Part shown: in pieces, positions 30,516 to 39,200 of the stretch | Numbering within the stretch: position 1 is the stretch's first letter | How the letters are laid out: each line of letters begins with the position of its first letter | Assembly: GCA_009859145.1 (NCBI GenBank) | Contig: VRVR01000020.1 | Coordinates: forward strand, 248,001-312,000 | Origin: Andalucia godoyi | Taxonomy: Eukaryota; Discoba; Jakobea; Jakobida; Andaluciidae | Reading direction: 5' to 3' | DNA: 64,000 bases | Position numbers and translations under genes: made by a program | Notes under the pieces: generated by a model | Told to the model about the DNA's origin: nothing | Databases searched by the model: none | Seen by the model: only the letters and a program-made list of their open reading frames with translations

Positions 30516-32945
30516 TCACGGCCTGTTCTTTCCAAAGTCCGCGGGGTCATGTCGGAAAGTGCAGGCATCTCCTCGAGAACAGCGGCCATCCATCCAATAA
30601 CGACAAGGAAACTTTTTGTACGGCCCCTGGTGGTTCGACGGTGTTCCAGCGGATCCAGAAGACGCAGACACATACGACGACGACGAGAAGGAAGACACGG
30701 CGGCAGCTTTTGCTGCACCATACGGGACTTGCCCGGATGATGGCGCAGAACCGTACAAAGAGCTGGTCACGGCGGCCGGAAGAGACCCGTAGGCAGGATA
30801 CTGCTGATGCGTCTTCTCGTGGAAGGACTGGCTGGACGGATTCGACTGGTACGGCTGTGATGTGGAAGGATGAAGCTGTTGCTGCAGGCTGGAGGGAATG
30901 CCAGCAGCTGGACTAACACCGTATGGACGCTGGCTCCCAGACTGCGCTGTGTGCATCGAGGCGGTCGACGCCTGAGAATGCGAAGCATTGTTCTGGAGCA
31001 ATGCTGCAAGCACAGAGGCTTGCGGATTCGGTACTACGGATGGCGGCGGGTGGACGGAAGACTTCGTTGCACCACTCAACATCTGCAAAAGTGCATTGTT
31101 TGCTTCTGCTTGTCCAGGAGAAATCGTCTGCACGGGATGGCTATGCACCTGAGATTGCGCTTGTACAGGGGCGCTGCTAGTCGACCGCATGGGCTGCTGA
31201 GCATTTTGCGGCTGGGCACCAAGAAGCAACTGCAACGCGTTAAATTGAGAATTCGGCATCACAGGAGCGGAGACAGCAGCCGCATTTTGCGCAGCATTCT
31301 GAGTCAAAGACTGCAGCAGCGCCTTTCCAGGGTTGACGGCAAACGATGCTGCAAGCGGCTGCACAACCTTTGCTCGGACTGGTTCGACGGGAATCACGGG
31401 GGTCTGAATGCGATTATACATTAAAACATCAGCCGGGATAGGGTTCTGGTGGAATAAAATGGATCCTCGCTCTGGGTCGCTGGGTCGCTGGGAAGGTGGA
31501 AGATGGCCAATCGGAGGAATGGTGGCAGTACGCTGTCGTTCCGCCAGAACAAACTCTGTTACGGGCGCATCCCACGCCTTGGGATTCGCAGGTTGTCCAG
31601 GCTTCATCGGTACCCGATAGGCACCCGTTACCTCTGGAGGAGATCTCCAAGGGATCTGCGCGGTCATCGACTGGACTTTAGCTTCCAGCTGCTGATCGCG
31701 CTTGGCATAATTGCTCACGCCTGGAATTGGTGCACTGATGATAGCTGGGATGATCGTCGTCTGGCCGTAGACACTTCCCGCAGATCCTTGCGTCAGCAAC
31801 TCCGCTCGGCGACGCGATAGTGTCGGATCCGATTCTTCCAGCTGCACAACCGGTTCGTCTCCCTTGAAGAAAAACCGCGACCGAGTCAACGCCGCCTCCT
31901 GAGCCCACCGCAGCGCCCCACCCGCACCGGCAGGCCCGCCTTTCCCGTTGGTTGAAAACAACGACGCGGCAGACGCTTCTCGTGACGAAGCCGCCGTGGG
32001 TGTCGGTGCCAATACCGGCTGGTGAGAACTTAAGAAATTCATATTGCCACTAGTAGTACCAATGGTCGTTGTTGCTGTTGTATTATTTGCATTCGATGGA
32101 GACGGAATGCCGTCCCCAGCATCGCTCTCCGACGGGTTTGCAGAACTTTGCATTTGTACAATTCTCTTGTTCCTATAGGCCGAATGGCGTGCAATGTCGA
32201 GTAAGTTCTCGTAGTACCGGTCCGTCTCAGACTCGGACATTTCGAGCAAATTGGTAGGTTGCTGCTGTGCAGCCACCATGGGATCTTCCACGGGCTGTTC
32301 CAGGGCGTCCTCTTGGATCTGCTTGGGGATTGGTGCAAGCGGAATGAGGGCCATTGCATTGGAAGAACTGATTCTCTTGAGCACGGAGCGAAAGCGATGC
32401 CCATTTTCCTCGAAAAACACCCCAGTTCTTTCTGGCAGCACCGGGGACACGGGACCCTGCGCTTGAATGCCCTGCCCATCCACATTCTCACCGGCATTTT
32501 CATCCACGGCAGCGCCCGATCGAAATTTCTTTGCAGCTGAGGACGATGCATCCGTGGACGGACTTGGGGCCCTGGGTCTCTTTGCCAGTGTTCTCCAGAA
32601 TCCCAGCAGCTTCTCTGCAGACTGATTTTGCGATTTTCGATGCAGATCCTGCACAGTCTTGAAGATGCGAGAATCCTGCAACATTTCCATTGTGATTGGC
32701 AGCATTCGCAAAAAGTCGAGGACCTTTTCGACGTTCGCTACATTTCCAGAGCCACTAGCATTGCTGCTGAGATCATGCAGTATGCTGCGCACTCGTACCA
32801 AGCCTTCCATATCGAGAAACAATGGCAATGCATCTGGATTGGAGTCCGCGGTCTGACAGAGATCGTCATAGTCGCCACTCCCAAGCGCATCCAGGAGATG
32901 CTTTGCAGATTCTTCATGGGCTATTCTGGACGGCATGTCGTCCAT
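30516..32945 (-). CDS. PNUTS (PPP1R10)-like nuclear protein: TFIIS-N domain plus C-terminal CCCH finger
   Basis: The 809-residue product has a helical N-terminal domain (about 10-130) ending AEKLLGFWRTLAKR, the LW-type TFIIS N-terminal fold. A long Pro/Gln/Ser-rich disordered centre follows. Near the C-terminus is one CCCH zinc finger, C-x7-C-x5-C-x3-H, in CRYWMDGRCSRGDACTFRH. This order is that of PNUTS, the nuclear PP1-targeting subunit that acts at transcription termination. A hydrophobic-x-Trp element (AQIPWRSPPEV, middle of the protein) sits where PNUTS binds PP1 (TVTW), but lacks the usual basic residue. The call rests on architecture; another TFIIS-N/CCCH protein is possible. Confidence 0.65.
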   Translation of the reverse strand: MDDMPSRIAHEESAKHLLDALGSGDYDDLCQTADSNPDALPLFLDMEGLVRVRSILHDLSSNASGSGNVANVEKVLDFLRMLPITMEMLQDSRIFKTVQDLHRKSQNQSAEKLLGFWRTLAKRPRAPSPSTDASSSAAKKFRSGAAVDENAGENVDGQGIQAQGPVSPVLPERTGVFFEENGHRFRSVLKRISSSNAMALIPLAPIPKQIQEDALEQPVEDPMVAAQQQPTNLLEMSESETDRYYENLLDIARHSAYRNKRIVQMQSSANPSESDAGDGIPSPSNANNTTATTTIGTTSGNMNFLSSHQPVLAPTPTAASSREASAASLFSTNGKGGPAGAGGALRWAQEAALTRSRFFFKGDEPVVQLEESDPTLSRRRAELLTQGSAGSVYGQTTIIPAIISAPIPGVSNYAKRDQQLEAKVQSMTAQIPWRSPPEVTGAYRVPMKPGQPANPKAWDAPVTEFVLAERQRTATIPPIGHLPPSQRPSDPERGSILFHQNPIPADVLMYNRIQTPVIPVEPVRAKVVQPLAASFAVNPGKALLQSLTQNAAQNAAAVSAPVMPNSQFNALQLLLGAQPQNAQQPMRSTSSAPVQAQSQVHSHPVQTISPGQAEANNALLQMLSGATKSSVHPPPSVVPNPQASVLAALLQNNASHSQASTASMHTAQSGSQRPYGVSPAAGIPSSLQQQLHPSTSQPYQSNPSSQSFHEKTHQQYPAYGSLPAAVTSSLYGSAPSSGQVPYGAAKAAAVSSFSSSSYVSASSGSAGTPSNHQGPYKKFPCRYWMDGRCSRGDACTFRHDPADFGKNRP

Positions 32946-34013
32946 TTATAAAGCGATGAACTCAGAAGGGTTTTTTTTTAAAAAAAAAAGCAAAGGAGCT
33001 AAACGATGGAAGAGTAAAAAAGAAAGAAAGGAATTACACAAAAAAGAATGAAATCGAGTGAAACGAAAACAGGAAGAACGAATGACTCGTGCCAGTTCTT
33101 GGGGAGCAATGGGTCAAACAAGAGAGTGCTGTGGAGAAGGCGGAAAGTTAAAGGAAAGGAAAATAGAGAGGAAAGAGGATCCAACACAACGTTCTTTTTT
33201 TTTTGTTAGGTGTGTTTTTCCTTCTTCTTTGGAAACGTAGGTCGAGTAGTATAGAAGACTATTTGATATTCTTGTTTTACACAACCGTGCAATCCCCTGG
33301 ATCTTTTTCTTTTAAAAAAAAAAAACTCTCTCTCACAGACACACACACACACACACTCGCTCGCACGCACGCACGCACGCAACAAGCTGTGAACTAAACA
33401 AAAAGTGGCAAGCCGCCGACGGAGACACGCCGACGCCCCACTCAATGACAAACAAAAAAATGTAAGGATAAAAAAGACAGGCTTTTCCAGAATCTTAGAC
33501 AAGCGAATACCTTCTTTTCAAAAGAAACTTCAAAAAGAAAATGAACACCTCCCCTTCTGAGAACGAATTCAACAAACAACTACTGGAAAAACAAAAACCA
33601 AAAAAATGCAAAAACAAAAGAAGAACAAAAGAGAGGAAGTGATCGAGGCATTTCGCGAGTTGTGGTGCTTTTGGGACACTGGGGGAAACACGGAAGAAGG
33701 TGATGGTGTTGGATTCGGGGACTTTTGGAGACACGTGAAATTCTCCGTCTGGGGTCTTTTCAAGTGTCGTCTTACACACGTCTTGTGTGTACGTCCTACT
33801 ATAACAGTCCTCCAGAGCAGTACGACCGCTACTCGTTACCTGTTTTTTCTTCTGTCTTTTTATCGCAGTGGAGCATTAGGCAGCAAGCGCCGCGCAGGGC
33901 ATGATAGTCGTTACACACATACACACGTGCCCGCGCATACCGCCACATGCATGCCTACGTATCACGTACAGCATATCCTTCCTCACATATTGACGTTCCG
34001 CCGTCTCTTTTTC
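32946..34013. other. Long spacer between two minus-strand genes
   Basis: This contains the PNUTS-like promoter, T- and A-runs (32970, 33190, 33310) and a CTCT/CACA/GCAC simple-repeat patch at 33328-33382. Open frames at 33495-33780 on both strands are composed mostly of Lys or Phe runs and show no family resemblance. No RNA gene is evident. Confidence 0.4.
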
Positions 34014-34823
34014 TCATTGCGCGCTTTGGACACCGAATCTCTGTGCACGCTTGAGTTTTTGCTCGTCCGTTGCGAGTTTCGCGACAGCCAGTTTGATCAC
34101 CTGCGTCTCTTCCTTTTTCTTGTCCGTCTTTTGTGCAGTCTGATCCTGATCCTGATCCTGATCCTTGCTCTGGCCGTGGCTCTTGTTCTGATTCTTTTCC
34201 GCGACACCAAACCTGGCAGCTCTCGCGGCTTCCTTCTCACTCTGTGCAGGATCCTTCTTGGGCACTGCTGAGACTGCAGGGACGCTTGGTACGGCCGAGA
34301 CTCCGAACCGCGCCGCACGCGCCAGTCGCTTGCTTGCAGCTTCATCATCCTCTCCTGCAGTCCCACTGTTGGATGCTGTCAACAAGGACACTTTCGCTGC
34401 AGGACCACTTACATCATGAGGATGAGTATCAGTCACGGGCCGCTTGACACCTGCTCCACCAATACCACCACTCGGAGGTGCACGTGGCGGAGACGACGAT
34501 CCAGAGCCCGGCGCCAACGACGTCTCACTCGTCTTCGTGCCGCGGCCATTCGCAGAACCCGCAGCAGACGTAGATGATGAGAGAATGGGCTTGGCAAGTA
34601 CATCTTGGAACTCGGCCTCCATTTCCTCCTCAAACGTCTTGTCCGACGATGTCGTCGGTGCTGCAGTGGTGGTAATGGCGGCGGAAACGTCTTCAGTACC
34701 GGTGCCCAAGTCATCGGTTGGTCCATTGCTCATGATCGCGGAAGAGTCCGAGGCAGAAGGAGCTGCATCGGAATCAGATTTTGATGTCGTCGCGGCTTTC
34801 TTGGTGGTCTTACGAGGCGGCAT
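34014..34823 (-). CDS. SARNP/Tho1-like mRNA-export protein lacking an evident SAP domain
   Basis: The 269-residue product starts at MPPRKTTKK; an upstream ATG adds an unlikely basic tail. Three copies of the RAxRFG signature occur: KRLARAARFGV and AARAARFGV in the second half, and KLKRAQRFGVQSAQ at the very C-terminus. This signature marks the C-terminal part of SARNP/CIP29 and yeast Tho1, which bind RNA and the DEAD-box helicase UAP56/Sub2 in TREX. The N-terminal SAP domain of those proteins is replaced by a basic PPRKTTKK start and a Ser/Thr/Ala-rich region. A GATCCT repeat (about 34140-34166) encodes the DQDQDQ run. It is probably a nuclear RNA-binding adaptor. Confidence 0.7.
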   Translation of the reverse strand: MPPRKTTKKAATTSKSDSDAAPSASDSSAIMSNGPTDDLGTGTEDVSAAITTTAAPTTSSDKTFEEEMEAEFQDVLAKPILSSSTSAAGSANGRGTKTSETSLAPGSGSSSPPRAPPSGGIGGAGVKRPVTDTHPHDVSGPAAKVSLLTASNSGTAGEDDEAASKRLARAARFGVSAVPSVPAVSAVPKKDPAQSEKEAARAARFGVAEKNQNKSHGQSKDQDQDQDQTAQKTDKKKEETQVIKLAVAKLATDEQKLKRAQRFGVQSAQ

Positions 34824-35053
34824 TTCTCTCTCTGTGTGTCTCTGTTTCTGTGTGCGGGCTGTGAACGTATCTTTCTGTTTATGATTGCGACGCGGCGTAG
34901 TTGCAGTCATTCCCCTCTTTTTGCTGCTGTTGAATATTTGAAGTTGTTGCGAGGTTAGGACTTCCAATCACTACGACTGCGGAGCTGCCTTCTTTTCTTT
35001 GTTTTTTCTTTCCCCCTTTTTTTAAAATTACTGTTCTATGGACCACTATTCTT

Positions 35054-35608
35054 TCATGTCGTATGTTTTAGTCGGTCTCGCAGACCTGCCATTGCAATTT
35101 TGCTTTGGTTTCTCGCCTGCACCGCGATCTTTTCTGCTTCCGCGATGTTGGACATGTATCGGTTCTGGAACGGTGCGATGTCCTTTTCAAACATTGCGAT
35201 CCACTCCTTATTTTCGCGGATTCTCTTTTCGAGTTCTTTCTTCCTCTTCTCGAGAAACTCAATTTGCTTTTCAAACTCGTCGATCCCGTCGCGGTCAGCA
35301 CGGACATCCACGGACAGATGCTGCATGTCTGCCTGCAGTCTTTCGATTCCTCCTCCAATCTCCGACGCTGCCTTGTTCAGCTTCCACGTCGCCTTTTCTT
35401 GCTCTCGAAGTGCTTCCAAGCTATTCCCACTCCCACTCCCACTCCCACTGTCACTGCTATGACTCGGAGATCGCCGCGGCTGTGTAGGTATGGAGACGGC
35501 TGTCTTTTGCGCATAAATTGGCGGTGGAAGCTGTGTGTGACGCTGCTGCGATATACCCGCATTCATTTGTGCGCGCAACTCTGAACTTCGTGTGCCTTTT
35601 GCCTCCAT
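35054..35608 (-). CDS. Coiled-coil protein of unknown function
   Basis: The 184-residue product has a disordered N-terminus with a GSGSGSG run from a CCCACT repeat (about 35425-35452), then continuous heptad-rich helix from about 70 to 175 (EFEKQIEFLEKRKKELEKRI is representative). There is no transmembrane segment or catalytic motif. Its size and helix resemble subunits of tethering, kinetochore or ciliary complexes, but none can be named. The gene lies downstream of and on the same strand as the PPRKTTKK gene's promoter. Confidence 0.6.
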   Translation of the reverse strand: MEAKGTRSSELRAQMNAGISQQRHTQLPPPIYAQKTAVSIPTQPRRSPSHSSDSGSGSGSGNSLEALREQEKATWKLNKAASEIGGGIERLQADMQHLSVDVRADRDGIDEFEKQIEFLEKRKKELEKRIRENKEWIAMFEKDIAPFQNRYMSNIAEAEKIAVQARNQSKIAMAGLRDRLKHTT

Positions 35609-36276
35609 GTCTCTTGCTTCACAATCGCACTCGCAGCAGCCAGTGGCTTCCTATTCTTCTTTTAGTTTTTTGCTTTGGACAAACACAATCGATTTGAGGG
35701 AGTGCTAATGTTGTCTGTTTTGAATTTCGAATGGGAAAAGCAGACAGAAAACGAAAAAAGATAAACGAAGAAGAAAACTTTAAAAAAAATGAAATTTCGG
35801 TTGGCTCGTTGGCGCTCAGGAATCCGAGAAAAGCAAAAAAGAAAACAGAGAAAGAGAAAGAGAAAGAGAAGGGCGTGAGGGGGTCGAGGCTGGAAATGGA
35901 TAGATTGACAAGATATGATGGACTGCGGGGACGTGACCGTTACGGATCCTTTCCACAATTTTTTTCTGCTTTTGGAGCAGTTTTCGTGTCTCGCACTTTT
36001 CATTTTCTGTCGGGTCGTCTTATTGTTTTGCTGTCCTTGCTATTTTTGTTATAGGTTTGTTTCTTCCTCTGTTGTTTTGTTTTGTTTTTTGGTTTGTTTT
36101 TTCGTTTCAGGGCTCGTTTTTTTCATTAACCTGGTTCTTACCATTCATTATTCATACGTTTATCACACTGTTTTGTTTTTGTTTCGTGTATCGTATCTTA
36201 CCATCTGTTCCTTCCTTTCCTTCTTCGTGTTGCTGAGCTTCTTCGCCATCGAACCACAACAACAAGGAAAAGAAAC
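35609..36276. other. Divergent promoter region upstream of ASPM-like gene
   Basis: This has an AGAAAG-type purine patch (35845-35872) and, from 36040, a strongly T-rich leader up to the ATG. No coding sequence is supported. Confidence 0.5.
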
Positions 36277-39200
36277 ATGTTTAACACACCTGCTTCGAAC
36301 AAGGAGAATGTGGCAGTGAGCATCTTCTCGCCGTTGTCCGACTCGCCGGTTCCGGTGCTTTTGGTACCGAAGAAGCGATCCGTTTCGCAGCACAACCCCA
36401 GTGCGCTGGCCAACATCACTAACCAACATACTGCGAACGTCAACATTATGAGCAACATTAACATCAGTAACAACAAACCAGTGGCCGATGCACTGCTGGA
36501 GCTTACGGACGCACTGCCTACTGCCCACTTGGATTTTGGAATGCTTCTCCCGTCGTCCCCGGAAATGTCGCTTGTGCTGCGACTCAGAAACGTGTCTTCA
36601 CGAGCACTTGTTGTGTCGTTTGAGCGGTTTCCATTTGGATCTGGAATGGGTGTCGCGGATACGACTGTGACGGTTCGAGAGCATACTGAACGAGACATTG
36701 CAATTACGTTTGCAGTCGATCGTGTTCCCGACACAAAGGATGCTGTCGTCTGCTCCTTTTCTGCAGTCATCCGCGACGTCAGTGCAAGTGGGGACACTGG
36801 AAAAGAGATTACCAGAGCGAGAGTAGCACTTCGGGCAGAGGTGAATCGATTTGGCGGCGCCAGAAAGAGGTCCTCGAGTACAAGCGGGAATGGAAGCGGC
36901 AACACGGTCCAGCCAGCTGCAAAGAGAAGATCTGCTGACCAGCAAGCAGACAAGAGTGAAATCCTTAGCGGCGATAGGAATGGAGAGTATGCAGTGCCCG
37001 TTCGGAACAGCCGAGTTGTACGGAATCCGAAGGGCGAAAATCAGAAAGCAGCCTCCAACAAATCAGCCCCAGGAATTGATGCCATTGTAGCTAGCGGCCG
37101 CGGTGCCGTATTTCGGTCTGAGGGTTTCTGGGATAAGCAGGAGTTTGCGCTTTCTCAGCTATGGAATCGACTGGTCGTTGGATTCCATGCGCCTTCTGTG
37201 AATTCCGTGAACCGTGTGGCTGCTGCTGGCGATCTGGTGCCTGTTTTCATGAACGTTCTCGGCACCGAGGCAGGACTGTTCCGGTGCATCGAGGCATTCA
37301 TGGACGCCAAATGGGACGTCCTTGTTGCAGGAAGCAAGGAATATGACTCTGTGGATGTGGACCATCGACGAACGATGGCAAATGTGCTTTCGTGGATCGA
37401 GCCCGGAGTATGGGATGCGTGCTTTCAAGTGCTATATCCCCATGCGCCGCAAAAGAGACACGGGCTGCTTGAGTGCAACATCCGAGAGATCATGATGGCT
37501 GTCATTCTCGTTGACACGGCTCTCACGCGATCTGGTGTCACGCACTCCATTCGCGTCTTTGCCGAAAAATCCCCGGTGAATTCCACGCACGGATTTCTGT
37601 CGGCGATGCTGAAGCATTTTTCTGGTCAGCCAGCGTCATTCTTGTCACAAATGCGCATTGCGACGGCGTTTCAGTTGTCGTATGCAGATCCTTTGATGGC
37701 GGCGTCATCGGAGAACTTGCGTGTCACTGACATTGTTGCAGATCTTCGAGAGCCGACGCGCTGGATTGCACTGGCATCGTGGACCGCGAAAATGCCGATC
37801 GGTTCTTGGTGTGAGAAATGGGGCGTGCGTCGAGAGCTGCTTGGATCCCGCATTCGAACGAAGAAGTCGCGCGTCGCACTGGTTGCAAAGGCTGTGGAGA
37901 GCATCCTGCAGTCTTCCTCTTCTTCGTCTGCTTCTTCGGAGAATGCCAAGAAAGCCGTGCTTGCAGCGCACAGCAAGACGTCGAATCGCGACTCTAGTGA
38001 CAACAAGAAAAACGACGCAATCGATTTTGCAGAACTATTTGCAGAGGACATCCTCCACGGACATCGCGATGCGACGGTCGCACTGCTGTGGCGTGTCTTC
38101 GGAGAGCATGTCATGAACGACTCAGTGATTCCCGTTTCATGGCTTCTCGCGAATGCAGCTGTGTCCCAAGACAAGAGCCATTTATCGTGCAGCGGCTGGG
38201 AAGAGGCGCTTCGAATGTGGACGTGTTCTGCGTTGCGCATCGCTTCGTCCGAATGGATGAAGCTTGACAGCGATGCATTCTGGCGAGCAGCCTTCAAGAA
38301 GGGCGCGATTTTCAACACGATTCTAGACGCATACGTTTGTCGCCGTTCCAAGGATGACAAGAATGCAGATTTTGAGGGTGAGGAACCGTGGAGAATCTTT
38401 GTTCGGCGGATCCGTCAGCTTGATCCACTGACACCGATCTTGCTCTCGGCATCAGACATGTTCGACTCCTCCGGATCTGACACATCGTCATTTGTGCATC
38501 CCACTGTGATTCGGGCGCAGGTTGCGCTTACTGCAGCCGTCCTGTATCACCAAGAATCACTTCGCCGAGCTGTGCAGGTAGTGGAGAAGTTGCGGCAAAA
38601 GAAGAATGCGTGCAGAGCCAAGGCACGATCTACCCTGCAGCGATTTGGAAAACGAGTGGTCTTGATGCGACGGTCGGCAATCAAGATTCAGGGTGCAGTG
38701 CGAATGCACAAGCAGCGTAGCGAGTATCAGAATGTCAGGCGTGCAACGGTTCGCGTGCAAAGCGTCATGCGAATGGCGATTCAGCAGGCTCGATTCCATA
38801 AGCTTCGAAACGCAACCCTGTGCGTGCAAGCTCTTTTCCGGTTTCGAAAAGCCCGACAAGCAGCAACCGCTCTGCAGTCTGTTTTCCGTGGATTCTGCGC
38901 TCGCAAACTGCTCGCCGAGCTGCGGCACCAGAAGCTTCGCGAAGATTCTGCGGTTCGCATTCAGAACATGTACCGCTCATTCTGTGCCAGGAATGTTCTC
39001 CGCGATCTGAAGCAGGCTCGCAAGGAAAGACTCGCAGCGTCCCGTATTCAATCTGTGTTCCGCTCGCACATGGCTCAGCAGATTCTTGCACAACTCAAGC
39101 AAGCTCGCTTGGAACTGATGTCTGCCATCAAGCTGCAATCTGTGTTCCGATCCTACAAAGCTCGATGCTTGCTTCGTGAGCTGCAACAGGCAAAACTGGA

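Noticed and set aside
35731-36054. Plus-strand open frame upstream of the ASPM-like gene
   Set aside because: Its product is Lys/Glu and Phe/Leu runs from A- and T-rich sequence, typical of a leader rather than a protein.
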